Shown here: piece by piece, positions 9,696-17,397 of the stretch
How positions within the stretch are numbered: the stretch's first letter is position 1
How the letters are laid out: each line of letters begins with the position of its first letter
DNA from: Planctomycetota bacterium
GTDB lineage: Bacteria; Planctomycetota; Planctomycetia; Pirellulales; Pirellulaceae
Assembly: GCA_023430365.1 (NCBI GenBank)
Contig: JAEZAS010000524.1
Location: forward strand, 1 to 19,581
Reading direction: 5' to 3'
DNA length: 19,581 nucleotides
Program-made: the position numbers and the translations under genes
The notes under the pieces: model-generated
The model's input: only the letters and a program-made list of their open reading frames with translations
What the model was told of the DNA's origin: nothing
Database searches by the model: none

Positions 9696-11090
9696 TCATT
9701 CGTCGATCAGGTTGCCGGCCTGCAACACGCCTGCTTCCTCGGCAACGTTCAAGGCCTTTTCGGCGGCCCGGCCGATCCGGCAACCCGTAATAAGATTGCC
9801 ACGTCCCGCCCCTTTCCAGACAATTTGCGACTTTGACTTCCGCTCCTGGCGACCGTCGAGGAGCATGCAGCCGGTGATCGCCACATCCTCGCTGGAATCG
9901 ACCAGGATGCCGTGCGGCGTGCCTTCGAAGAACTGGCTGCTCGACACGTTGATCCGCTTGCTCCGCTCGATCTCGAGCAGCGCCTGCTTGTCGCTCTGAA
10001 CGGCCCCCATCACCGTGTTTTCGCCAGCCTGAGCGTCCTGGATCGAACAGCCGCTGATTTGTATGTCGCGACTGTCGGCGATGCGAATGCCGGTCGTGAT
10101 TTCCTTCTCGCCGTAGTCCGGGTTGTGGTCGAAGCTGTTCGGCCCAACGACGATGTTCCGCGACCGTTCGATCAGCAGGTTCCGCCGATGACCGCTGTAG
10201 ATGACGTTCTCGCCCACCACCACGCCGCGACAGGCGTCCAGATGGATGTTCGTTTCCTGGCTGCCGAACAGGTTGCCCGTGATCGTGAACATGCCGGCCC
10301 GATGATTGGCCTCGGCGCCGAAGCCGACGATCCGCACATTCGCCCCGCCCTTGCTGTACTTGGCCTGGATCGTATTGCTGACGATGGTGCCCTCGCGCAC
10401 CGTCGATTTCTCGGCTGTGCAATCGATCAGCACGTCCGCGCACCCTTCCAGGTCCTCGCGGTAGTTGTACTCGATGTCATTGCCGGTGATTTGCAAATTG
10501 CGAATCTCGCTGCCGGCGATCTTGATGCCCGCCGTTTTGCAGTAGCTGATATGCGAAGCGCTGATGATCGCCTGATGCAGGTTCAGCCGATCAAAGAACA
10601 CGCCGATATTGCGCAGGTTGTAGATATGGCAAGCGTCGATCAGCACGTTCCGCGCCCGGCCAAACACCCGCACGCCATCGCGCACCTCGCGAATCAGCAC
10701 GCCGCGGAGCGTCGCCTGCATCGTCCCTTCGAGCAGAATGCCGTCCGCCTCTTCGTGCAGGCCTTCGATCTCGATGTCCTGGATCGTCGGCATCCGCTCG
10801 CGCTGCCAAACGCCCGGCTTGAAGGTCGCAGGAAGGGCCGACCCTTCGTGGGTGCCGATGAGATGAAACGCGGGCCCTGCCCCCGCCATCAAGATCTTGG
10901 CTGTCCCCTGCGAGCCGTCGATGGCGATCCGCCCCAACTTGGCCAGCGGCAGCTCAATCGTCCGCGTCAAACGATAGTTGCCCGGCGGAAAGTGAAGCAC
11001 GCCGTCCCCGTCCTGCGCCGCATGCTGAACGGCCGCAGTATCGTCGGCCTTGCCATCTCCCACGGCTCCAAAATCGCGGACATCACTCAT
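9696..11090 (-). CDS. Right-handed parallel beta-helix (pectate-lyase-3-like) protein
   Basis: 464 residues. The N terminus VRDFGAVGDGKADDTAAVQHAAQ (4-26) is the classic opening of pectate-lyase-3/GH28-like beta-helix proteins. About 300 residues of short repeating strands follow, with the usual turns: VLIDACHIYNLRNIGVFF, LQITGNDIEYN, FTITGNLFGSQETNIHLDAC, IVVGPNSFDHN, IQISGCSIQDA, ITGCMLLDG and NLITGCRIG. This fold is found in polysaccharide lyases, hydrolases, epimerases and phage tailspikes; no catalytic set specific to one of these could be picked out. The ATG at 11090 has AAGGA 10 bases upstream. Unlike its exported neighbours it has no visible signal peptide: the fold begins at residue 4. 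It lies between two DUF1501 genes (77 and 37 bases away), suggesting carbohydrate-related work by this cluster. Confidence 0.85.
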   Translation of the reverse strand: MSDVRDFGAVGDGKADDTAAVQHAAQDGDGVLHFPPGNYRLTRTIELPLAKLGRIAIDGSQGTAKILMAGAGPAFHLIGTHEGSALPATFKPGVWQRERMPTIQDIEIEGLHEEADGILLEGTMQATLRGVLIREVRDGVRVFGRARNVLIDACHIYNLRNIGVFFDRLNLHQAIISASHISYCKTAGIKIAGSEIRNLQITGNDIEYNYREDLEGCADVLIDCTAEKSTVREGTIVSNTIQAKYSKGGANVRIVGFGAEANHRAGMFTITGNLFGSQETNIHLDACRGVVVGENVIYSGHRRNLLIERSRNIVVGPNSFDHNPDYGEKEITTGIRIADSRDIQISGCSIQDAQAGENTVMGAVQSDKQALLEIERSKRINVSSSQFFEGTPHGILVDSSEDVAITGCMLLDGRQERKSKSQIVWKGAGRGNLITGCRIGRAAEKALNVAEEAGVLQAGNLIDE

Positions 11091-11167
11091 CGTTGCGGAA
11101 TCCTTGGTGCTGAATCAATGTTGGGGACGAGGTCATTGGCTTCGTCCTGCTGCTGCAATCGGCGCAC

Positions 11168-12571
11168 TTACGCCAGGATCTTCGTCACCACGTTCCCATG
11201 CACATCGGTCAGCCGATAGTCCCGGCCGCCGTGGCGATAGGTCAGCTTGGTGTGATCGAGTCCCAGCAGGTGCAATATGGTCGCATGAAAATCGTGCACG
11301 TGCACCATCTCGCTCGCCACGGAGCCGCCGATTTCGTCCGTTTCGCCGTAAACCATGCCTCCCTTCACGCCGCCCCCCGCCATCCACGACGAGAAACAGG
11401 CCCCGTGGTGTCCGCGCCCCTTGGGACCGTCTTGTCCGGGCGTACGGCCGAATTCCGTCGTCCACACGACGAGCGTCTCGTCGAGCATCCCCCGGAGTTT
11501 CAGATCCTTGAGCAAGCCCGCGATCGGCCGATCAATCTTCTCGGCCAGCCCTTTGTGCTGGGCCATGTCGCTGTGGGCGTCCCAGTTGTTGGACGCGCCC
11601 GTATCGATCAACTCGATAAACCGCACGCCCCGTTCCGCCAGCCGCCGGGCCACCAGGCACTGCCAGGCAAAGCTGTCGGTCTGCCCACGCTTCAGTCCGT
11701 ATAGCTCCAACGTCTCGTCCGGCTCCTTGCCGATGTCAAACGCCTCCGGCGCCGCAGCCTGCATGTGAAACGCCGTTTCGAACGATCGGATGCGCGCGGC
11801 CAGATCGGAGTTGCCGCCATGCTCCGCGAGGTGACGACGGTCGAGAGCGCCGGCGAGGTCAAGTTCCAGTTCCTGCAATCCCTCCACTTGCGACCGGCGT
11901 TTCAGATTCGGAATCGGCTCCGCCCCGGGAACCACGCGAGTGCCCTGATGGTAGGCGGGAAGGAAATCGTTGCCCCACACCTGCCCGCCGGCATAGGGCA
12001 GATGTGGAGCAATGACGATATACGAGGGCAGGTTCTGGTTGAGCGTTCCCAGGCCGTAGCTGATCCAGGCCCCCATGCTCGGCCGGGTGAAGAAGAACGA
12101 ACCGGTGTGCATCGCCAGCGTCGCCTGGTAATGCTCGTTGTCGTCCGACTTCATCGAGCGGATCAGGCAGATGTCGTCCATCGAGTCGCGGATGTGCGGA
12201 AACAGGTCGCTCACCAGCGTGCCGCACTTGCCGCCAGGACGAAACTCCCAGAGCGGCTTCACCAACGGCCGCTTGTCCCGCGACAGCCCGCCGGCCGGGC
12301 CGGTGATCTTGCCGTCGGCTTTGAACAACTCCGGTTTGGGGTCGAACGTGTCCATGTGCGACACGCCGCCGGACGAGAAGAGAAAGATCACCCGCTTCGC
12401 CTTGGCCACAAAATGCGGCGGCTTGGGCGACAGAGGATCCACCGGCCCCGTTTTCGCCGGCGGCGAATCCTCGGCGAGCAATTGCGAAAGCAAACCTGGC
12501 AGCACCAGCGATCCACCGACGATGGACCGCAAGCAAGACCGGCGCGAGAGGTTTCGGAAGTGTACGTCCAT
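11168..12571 (-). CDS. DUF1501 secreted protein, Tat leader (third of three)
   Basis: 467 residues from ATG 12571. GTG 12589 would add six residues; neither start has a strong ribosome-binding site (a GAG lies 9 bases before the ATG). The leader LSRRSCLRSIVGGSLVLPGLLSQLLAED (8-35, split by the Arg pair at 10-11) is of twin-arginine type. Family blocks: VIFLFSSGGVSHMDTFDPKP, DDICLIRSMKSDDNEHY, VVWTTEFGRTPGQDG, GRGHHGACFSSWMAGGGVKGG and HVHDFHATILHLLGLDHTKL. It is the nearest relative in the window of the protein at 3979-5403, both ending RLTDVHGxVV. It follows the PSCyt1 gene at 12920-15427, separated only by a small antitoxin-like gene, so this is the second PSCyt1/DUF1501 pair. Family placement is firm; enzymatic activity is unknown. 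Confidence 0.9.
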   Translation of the reverse strand: MDVHFRNLSRRSCLRSIVGGSLVLPGLLSQLLAEDSPPAKTGPVDPLSPKPPHFVAKAKRVIFLFSSGGVSHMDTFDPKPELFKADGKITGPAGGLSRDKRPLVKPLWEFRPGGKCGTLVSDLFPHIRDSMDDICLIRSMKSDDNEHYQATLAMHTGSFFFTRPSMGAWISYGLGTLNQNLPSYIVIAPHLPYAGGQVWGNDFLPAYHQGTRVVPGAEPIPNLKRRSQVEGLQELELDLAGALDRRHLAEHGGNSDLAARIRSFETAFHMQAAAPEAFDIGKEPDETLELYGLKRGQTDSFAWQCLVARRLAERGVRFIELIDTGASNNWDAHSDMAQHKGLAEKIDRPIAGLLKDLKLRGMLDETLVVWTTEFGRTPGQDGPKGRGHHGACFSSWMAGGGVKGGMVYGETDEIGGSVASEMVHVHDFHATILHLLGLDHTKLTYRHGGRDYRLTDVHGNVVTKILA

Positions 12572-12644
12572 GGATTCTGTCTCGCTCACATTCCGCCAGT
12601 TTTTGCAGTCGTCGAAGCGAGTGGCTTGGCGACGGGATTTTATA

Positions 12645-12875
12645 TCAATGAGAATCGTTAACGCTCGCCCGCAATCGCTCGCGAACCGTTTGCCACGATT
12701 CCAGTTTTGCGGTACCGGCGTCGATTTCGGCCGACCGGCGTTCGATCTCGTCGTGCCATTCTTCGGCGAGGGCCATTTCCGGGGGAACCGTCGCCCAAAG
12801 CTCGTCGATCAATCGGAGCCTCTCGGCGTCGGTGAGTTCCTTTGCCGCGGCGAGTGCCGTTTCAAATGCGTTCAT
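12645..12875 (-). CDS. Addiction-module antitoxin-like protein (unstable antitoxin family), orphan
   Basis: 76 residues from ATG 12875, the usual length of the family; the in-frame GTG at 12917 would give 90 residues but leaves almost no space after the stop of the upstream PSCyt1 gene. The core LTDAERLRLIDELWATVPPE...EEWHDEIERRSAEIDAGTAKLESWQTVRERLR matches the PF09720 'putative addiction module component' pattern (LxxxERxxLIxxLW, then EWxxEIxRRxxEIDxG, then Wxxxxxxxxx). Such proteins usually sit upstream of, and neutralise, a RelE/ParE toxin. None follows: the next gene downstream is DUF1501, 73 bases away, and no short toxin frame fits in that gap. Only AAGAAA precedes the ATG, a weak ribosome-binding site. 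It may be an orphan whose toxin was lost, or may act on a toxin elsewhere. Confidence 0.75.
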   Translation of the reverse strand: MNAFETALAAAKELTDAERLRLIDELWATVPPEMALAEEWHDEIERRSAEIDAGTAKLESWQTVRERLRASVNDSH

Positions 12876-12919
12876 CGTTTCTTGATCCACTAGCCAGTGC
12901 GGTTCGACCTGCCACACCC

Positions 12920-15427
12920 TTATTCTACGTACACAAACTCATTCGTCCGCAGCAGCGCCCGCAGGAGCGATTGCCAGGCTTGCGGATCACGTTGATCCTC
13001 CGCCACTCCCGCCGCGGCCAGCTTCTCGCGAGTTCGGCCGAAATACTCCAAGGCAGTCTGCCGGTCCTCGCTCGTGGCCGGACGGCAGAAGATCAGCTCG
13101 TACGCCCGTTCCAGCCGAACTGTGTCGTCGGCCGACTCTTGCCGCACTCGCTCCGCCAATTTCGCACTCTGATCGTGCACAAACGGATCGTTGAGCAGGT
13201 ATAGAGCCTGGAGCGTCGTCGTGCTCGTCATCCGCAAACCGGTGCTCGCTCCCGTGTCGGGCCCATCGAAGATGGCCATGAACGGATGCCGCTGAATCCG
13301 CTGCGACATCAGGTACACGCTTCGGCGGTTCGTCTCATAAACCGCCCGGAATTGCTTGTGCTGCGTGAAGTCCCAATCGCGCTGGGGCGGGAACGGATGC
13401 GGCCCAGCCATCGTCGCGTCCAGGTTGCCTCCCAGCGCCAGCAGCGTATCGCGCAGCGACTCGGCATCCATCCGCCGGCGATTTTGCCGCCAGAGCAATT
13501 CGTTCCCCGGATCGGCCGCCAGCGCCACGGGATCATCGGCGGACGAAAGTTGATAGGTGCGAGACAGCAGAATCAGGCGATGAAGCGACTTGATCGACCA
13601 GCCACCTGCGACGAAACGCTGCGCCAGGTAGTCGAGCAGCTCCGGATGAGTCGCTCCCTTGCCTTGCTTGCCGAAATCATTGGGCGTAGGGACCAGCCCC
13701 TTTCCGAAATGCCCTTGCCAGATGCGATTGACCATCACTCGGGCCGTCAATGGATTGTGCGCACTCGCCAGCCAATCGGCGAGTTGCCGCCGGCCGCTGC
13801 CTGATTCTTCCGCCGGAATCAGAGCGCCGCCGAATACGGTCGGCATCCGCCGCGGTACTTCAATCCCAAGCCGCTTCGGATCCCCCTTCATCTGAATCTT
13901 GGCATTCGCCGGCTGACCTTCGGCCACCGCGTAGGCGTGCTCGAGCGGCAGGAGCGAGTCATTCAGTTCGTTCCGCTCCTTCTTCACCCGATCGAGTTCC
14001 TTGCGGAGCTTGTCCTCGCGCTTCCTGAGCTCTTCGAGTTCCGACTCCTTCTTCTTTCTTTCGTCCGCCTGATCGTCCCCTTGGAGTTGCTCAATTTGCT
14101 GCTTCGCCTCGGCGATGGCCTTGTCGGCTTCCTCTTTCTGCCGCTCCAGATCTTCGATCTGGCCGCCGAGTGCCTTCTTCTTTTCCTCGCGTTCCGCCTG
14201 GGCCTGCGCGACTTGCTCCGGTGTGGCCAGCGGAACGAAGTCACGCTGCTTTTTATCGAGCTCGATGCCGGGCCACGGATAGCGCGTGCTCTGCAGGATG
14301 CCGTAGAGCGCGTAGTAGTCGTCGGTCGTGATCGGGTCGAACTTGTGATGGTGGCAACGGGCGCAGCTCACCGACAGGCCGAGAAACGCCCGGCCCAGAT
14401 TGTCGATCGTATCCTCAATCGTCAGATGCTGAGGATAGTCGGTCTTTACGCTGCCGAACCGCCGCGCCATCGCCAGATAACCGGTGGCGATGATCTGCTG
14501 CTGTCGTTGCTCCTCCGACTCAAAGGGGAGCAAATCGCCGGCGATCTGTTCGCGAATGAACTGGTCGTACGGCTTGTCATCGTTCAGCGCCGTGATGACC
14601 CAATTGCGGTAGCGATAGACCTGCGGAATCGGATAGTCGGAGTTATCCCCGGCCGTGTCGGCATAGCGAACCACATCGAGCCAGTGCCGTCCCCAGCGCT
14701 CGCCGTACTGAGGCGAAGCGAGCAACCGATCCACAACGGTCGCAAACGCCTGAGGTGAATCATCCGCGAGAAACGCCGCCACTTCCTCGGGCGTCGGCGG
14801 CAGGCCGATCAGGTCGTAGGTCACCCGGCGGATGAGCGTCCGCTTGTCGGCGTCCGCGACGGGACGAAGTTGTTTCTCTTCCAGCCTCGCCAGCACGAAG
14901 TGGTCGATGGCGTTCTTGGGCCAGTCGGTCGCCTGCACGCTCGGAACGGGCGGATCGAGTGGCGGCGCAAAGGGCCAGCGGTTCTTGGCTTCCTCGATGT
15001 CGACGGCATAGCGATTCGCGGCCGCCGCACCCTCGCGAGGATCGGGGGCGCCGAGCTTGACCCACTTCTCGAAATCAGCGATCACCTCGGCCGAAAGCTT
15101 CTCCTTCGGCGGCATTTGCAGGGCGCTATCGTCATAGCGCAAGGCCCGGATGATCAGGCTCTGATCCAGGTCGCCGAGGACCACGGCAGGCCCTTGATCG
15201 CCCCCCTTGAGCAGCCCAGCCCGCGTCTCGACCGACAGGCTTCCTTCGAGGGCCTTCGACTGGCTGCTGTGGCACTCGTAGCACCGCTCGACGAGTACAG
15301 GCCGAATCTTCTTCTCGAAGAACTCGAGCCCTTCCGCGTCCGGCTTCGGCGGCGGGGTTTCCGCCAGCGCAACGCCCCCCAGCAGCCCAACGACAACCGT
15401 AATCCACCGCCAATACCGCGCATGCAT
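12920..15427 (-). CDS. PSCyt1-PSCyt2(DUF1549)-PSD1(DUF1553) planctomycete cytochrome c protein with long coiled coil
   Basis: 835 residues from ATG 15427, chosen because a signal peptide begins there (MHARYWRWITVVVGLLGG... ending ALAE at 20-23); ATG 15469 would add 14 residues ahead of it. PSCyt1 has the haem site CYECH (C49-C52-H53) and M105 in LQMPP as likely axial ligand. PSCyt2/DUF1549 (about 168-390) shows RVTYDLIGLPPTPEE, YGERWGRHWLDVVRYAD, NDDKPYDQFI and a second CxxCH at C355-C358-H359 (CARCHHHKFDP). Residues 402-492 form a long, highly charged coiled coil (repeated EEKKK, ERQKEE, ELRKRE, ELDRVKKER), longer than that of the other copy. PSD1/DUF1553 follows (about 545-830), ending EFVYVE. 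The protein is expected in the periplasm. It probably heads an operon; the transposon sits only 219 bases upstream of its start. Confidence 0.93.
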   Translation of the reverse strand: MHARYWRWITVVVGLLGGVALAETPPPKPDAEGLEFFEKKIRPVLVERCYECHSSQSKALEGSLSVETRAGLLKGGDQGPAVVLGDLDQSLIIRALRYDDSALQMPPKEKLSAEVIADFEKWVKLGAPDPREGAAAANRYAVDIEEAKNRWPFAPPLDPPVPSVQATDWPKNAIDHFVLARLEEKQLRPVADADKRTLIRRVTYDLIGLPPTPEEVAAFLADDSPQAFATVVDRLLASPQYGERWGRHWLDVVRYADTAGDNSDYPIPQVYRYRNWVITALNDDKPYDQFIREQIAGDLLPFESEEQRQQQIIATGYLAMARRFGSVKTDYPQHLTIEDTIDNLGRAFLGLSVSCARCHHHKFDPITTDDYYALYGILQSTRYPWPGIELDKKQRDFVPLATPEQVAQAQAEREEKKKALGGQIEDLERQKEEADKAIAEAKQQIEQLQGDDQADERKKKESELEELRKREDKLRKELDRVKKERNELNDSLLPLEHAYAVAEGQPANAKIQMKGDPKRLGIEVPRRMPTVFGGALIPAEESGSGRRQLADWLASAHNPLTARVMVNRIWQGHFGKGLVPTPNDFGKQGKGATHPELLDYLAQRFVAGGWSIKSLHRLILLSRTYQLSSADDPVALAADPGNELLWRQNRRRMDAESLRDTLLALGGNLDATMAGPHPFPPQRDWDFTQHKQFRAVYETNRRSVYLMSQRIQRHPFMAIFDGPDTGASTGLRMTSTTTLQALYLLNDPFVHDQSAKLAERVRQESADDTVRLERAYELIFCRPATSEDRQTALEYFGRTREKLAAAGVAEDQRDPQAWQSLLRALLRTNEFVYVE

Positions 15428-15510
15428 ACGCCAGTCGCCTGTGAGACAGCCCAAACGACAACGCTGCATTACACCACAACTTCCGCGGCTGCGACAGCTT
15501 TTTGATTCCG

Positions 15511-15645
15511 TTATTCACGCCACCGCCTCCTTAGCCCATCCGGAACCAGCCAATGCTTCACAACCCTTTTACTAGTCCCCTCAATGACACCGAACTCTTT
15601 TAAAAAACGCCACTTATCACCAAATCGACCCACTGCGCCACAATA
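15511..15645 (-). pseudogene. 3' part of a small leader gene split by the transposon
   Basis: Reading leftward from the 9-bp target duplication, 44 codons run to TAA at 15513-15511. The peptide starts YCGAVGRFGDKWRFL and ends KHWLVPDGLRRRWRE. The frame joins without a stop to the 13 codons and ATG at 18898-18860 when the element is removed, restoring a 57-residue protein. I do not recognise it. The stop lies 42 bases before the first possible PSCyt1 start, so the intact gene would have preceded that operon. Length alone is not proof of coding. Confidence 0.4.
15637..15645. repeat. Left target-site duplication GCCACAATA
   Basis: This 9-mer directly abuts the left terminal inverted repeat, and the identical 9-mer in the same orientation directly abuts the right one at 18851-18859. 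This is the expected product of staggered cutting by a transposase. Confidence 0.88.
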
Positions 15646-15715
15646 GGCTTTGCCCAATTAATGCCCTTCCGACCGGAATTAATGGGCAGACTGGGGAATT
15701 AATGGGCAAAAAGCC
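15646..15715. repeat. Left end: terminal repeat plus inverted internal copies
   Basis: The outer repeat continues as GGCTTTGCCCAATTAAT and is mirrored 35 bases further in by ATTAATGGGCAAA-aa-GCC, so the first 70 bases form a MITE-like imperfect palindrome. A further AATTAATGGGCAG copy sits at about 15677-15689. TGGGCA cores are at 15683 and 15703 (20-base spacing), with the outermost one inverted at 15651-15656. Confidence 0.7.
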
Positions 15716-16030
15716 CTACTCCTGCCAACGCAAGTAATACGCGAGTTCAACGGCAACCAACGCCGTGTAGGCGAGGTAATGCCAGAGGCGAAAGCGGAAG
15801 GAGAGGAAGGGGCCGATGGCGAGGGGAAGCATCGCTGTAACTGCTACGATTATCGGGACGCCGACTCCAAACTGCCTGGAATAATAGAGGAGTATCGGTC
15901 TGTTGAGATGCTTTGCGCGGACTTCTGCTTCGGCCTGCGACTCAATGCGCAAATTTACAAGCCAAGTCACCAGCAGTACAACGGCAAGAGTGGCCGGAGT
16001 GTACTTCAGGATGCGGCGAAGAGTGGGCAT
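15716..16030 (-). CDS. Small membrane protein inside the transposon, unknown function
   Basis: 104 residues from ATG 16030; longer frames starting near 16120 run into the end of the transposase gene and a hairpin. Three hydrophobic segments are visible: about 10-26 (YTPATLAVVLLVTWLV), 54-75 (GVGVPIIVAVTAMLPLAIGPFL) and 82-98 (LWHYLAYTALVAVELAYYL). A charged stretch (RIESQAEAEVRAKHLNR) lies between the first two. No ribosome-binding site is seen before the ATG. It follows the transposase gene on the same strand, beyond a terminator-like hairpin, and its stop codon abuts the left-end repeats of the element. I do not recognise the family. It could be passenger DNA rather than part of the transposition machinery. 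Confidence 0.55.
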   Translation of the reverse strand: MPTLRRILKYTPATLAVVLLVTWLVNLRIESQAEAEVRAKHLNRPILLYYSRQFGVGVPIIVAVTAMLPLAIGPFLSFRFRLWHYLAYTALVAVELAYYLRWQE

Positions 16031-16061
16031 ACGGGCATTGTAGCCCACCGCGCGTGAAAGT

Positions 16062-16078
16062 GCCCCGCAACGCGGGGC
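16062..16078 (-). terminator. Hairpin after the transposase gene
   Basis: GCCCCGC-aac-GCGGGGC forms a 7-bp G/C stem starting 8 bases past the transposase stop. On the minus strand it is followed by ACTTTC, a weak U-tract, so it may terminate transposase transcription partially. Confidence 0.55.
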
Positions 16079-16085
16079 GAGTGCC

Positions 16086-17291
16086 TTAGATCGCCTGCCC
16101 GCAGCAGAACGTCGGCTCAATCCCCAACTCGTACCAACTCTGAATCACGCAGCAGATGTTGTGGCAGACCACCTTCGCCATTACTTCGTTCATCATCGCG
16201 GTGTCCGTCCTGCTGCGAACCGAGTCGCCGAACTTCGCCTTAATCATCGCGAAGGTCGATTCCACGTTTGAGCGAACGTGGTAGTGCTTCATGTACTCCT
16301 CTTGATTCAACTGAAACAGGTGGAACATCTTCTTGAACAGTCCGCCTCGGGCTCCTGTCGTGTTCGACTTAAAGGGAATGTAGGCATCGGCTCCGACGCG
16401 GCGGATCGCCTCAAAGTTCTCTTTCGACAGGTAGCCCATATCGGCAGAGACTTCTTGAACGTCGAACTTCTTGGCCGTCTTGTTCAGCAGCTTCGGCAAT
16501 AGCGGGCAGTCGTTCGCCGATGGCCCCTTGATCTCAACAGCGGTGACGACGTTCGTTTTCACGCCGCACATCAGGTGGCACTTCACCCAAGCCCGCATGA
16601 ACTTCTCACCACCCCATTTGTGATCGTACCAGCGGTCGAACCGCGAACTGCCGAAGCCTGACGAGTCGCACGCGAACTGCGATTCGAGCGACTTGAGCGG
16701 TAAGGCTGATTCGAGAATCAATCGGTGCAGAAGTTTCGTGGTCGCCTTTGATTCCAAAATGTTGAAAACGCTGTTGTAACACGGCGACTGGCTGACGTAG
16801 CCGCGACGCTCCGACTCTCGCAAGTCGCTCATAAACCGCCGACCGGATTGCGTGGAGTAAACCTTGAACACCGCCGCGAACAGCGAATCGCGTAGCGGGA
16901 TCGGACGACGACCGCGACCAGTTCGCTCCGGTTCCTCGATGCCGCTGCACAGGTCGTGCAACAGCCGTTGAAAGTGGTCCTTCTCATTCGTCTGAGCCGC
17001 GTTATACGCGGTCCAGTTCTGCGCGTAGGTCTTGCGCACGACCGTTGTCGTCACCGATCCGTCAGTGTGCTGCTCGCGCCGGATTGTGATTTCCACAGCG
17101 AATACGTGCTTGCACTTGATGCCGCGAGTTTCGTGGTCCGGGCAGGTGCAATGCGGATTGTCGGTGCAAGGGCGACGAACGATGTACTGGTCGCGAGTGC
17201 TTTGCGAAGGGACCAACCAGAAGTCGGACCGCTTGGTCAGTTTGCAGGTGGCGGCAATCGCAAGGCCACGTTGTTCGCGTTCGTTCGTCAT
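16086..17291 (-). CDS. DDE transposase with N-terminal SWIM zinc finger (IS4-superfamily YREK motif)
   Basis: 401 residues from ATG 17291, with GGGGAG 8 bases upstream. A SWIM zinc finger lies near the N terminus: C48-x-C50-x9-C60-x-H62 within NPHCTCPDHETRGIKCKHV. An RNase H-like DDE core follows: D209 in FACDSSGFG, D284 in EVSADMGYLS and E344 in the signature Y337-x2-R340-x3-E344-x6-K351, exactly the YREK spacing of IS4-type transposases. It would cut the element ends and join them to target DNA. The gene is transcribed leftward from the divergent promoter shared with the zinc-ribbon gene. All catalytic residues are intact, no frameshift is seen, and both element ends are present, so the element could still be active. 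SWIM fingers are better known from eukaryotic Mutator-like transposases; here the finger precedes the catalytic core. Confidence 0.9.
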   Translation of the reverse strand: MTNEREQRGLAIAATCKLTKRSDFWLVPSQSTRDQYIVRRPCTDNPHCTCPDHETRGIKCKHVFAVEITIRREQHTDGSVTTTVVRKTYAQNWTAYNAAQTNEKDHFQRLLHDLCSGIEEPERTGRGRRPIPLRDSLFAAVFKVYSTQSGRRFMSDLRESERRGYVSQSPCYNSVFNILESKATTKLLHRLILESALPLKSLESQFACDSSGFGSSRFDRWYDHKWGGEKFMRAWVKCHLMCGVKTNVVTAVEIKGPSANDCPLLPKLLNKTAKKFDVQEVSADMGYLSKENFEAIRRVGADAYIPFKSNTTGARGGLFKKMFHLFQLNQEEYMKHYHVRSNVESTFAMIKAKFGDSVRSRTDTAMMNEVMAKVVCHNICCVIQSWYELGIEPTFCCGQAI

Positions 17292-17311
17292 CGGTGCAAC
17301 TCCCCGCTGGT

Positions 17312-17369
17312 GTATACCACTTGTATATACCAGTAGTTCGTTGACCCGTCAATACTATTGGTATATACT
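17312..17369. promoter_or_regulatory. Mirror-symmetric divergent promoter of the transposase and zinc-ribbon genes
   Basis: Rightward: TTGACC (17341-17346), 17 bases, TATACT (17364-17369). Leftward: TTGACG (17352-17347), 17 bases, TATATA (17029 offset 17329-17324). The two -35 boxes abut in the palindrome-like TTGACCCGTCAA, and both -10 boxes sit in the same string, TGGTATATAC. Two further TATACCA copies lie at 17313 and 17326. Both gene starts are at plausible distances with good ribosome-binding sites. The TATAC repeats may be operators. Confidence 0.8.
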
Positions 17370-17397
17370 TTCGGGAAATTCCCTTGGAGGAAAACCG

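Noticed and set aside
8357..11219. Plus-strand frames of about 400 and 435 codons
   Set aside because: Both are antisense shadows of the DUF1501 and beta-helix genes and show no recognisable motif or ribosome-binding site.
12572..12644. Search for a RelE/ParE toxin beside the orphan antitoxin
   Set aside because: The 73-base gap is too short and the neighbouring frames are fully used by the DUF1501 and PSCyt1 genes.
15132..15518. Minus-strand frame from GTG 15518 with a perfect AAGGAGG 7 bases upstream
   Set aside because: After about 16 codons it overlaps the PSCyt1 gene out of frame and turns into an Arg/Ala-rich shadow. The AAGGAGG also encodes part of LRRRW in the split leader gene, so it may be coincidence; a frameshift joining it to PSCyt1 cannot be shown.
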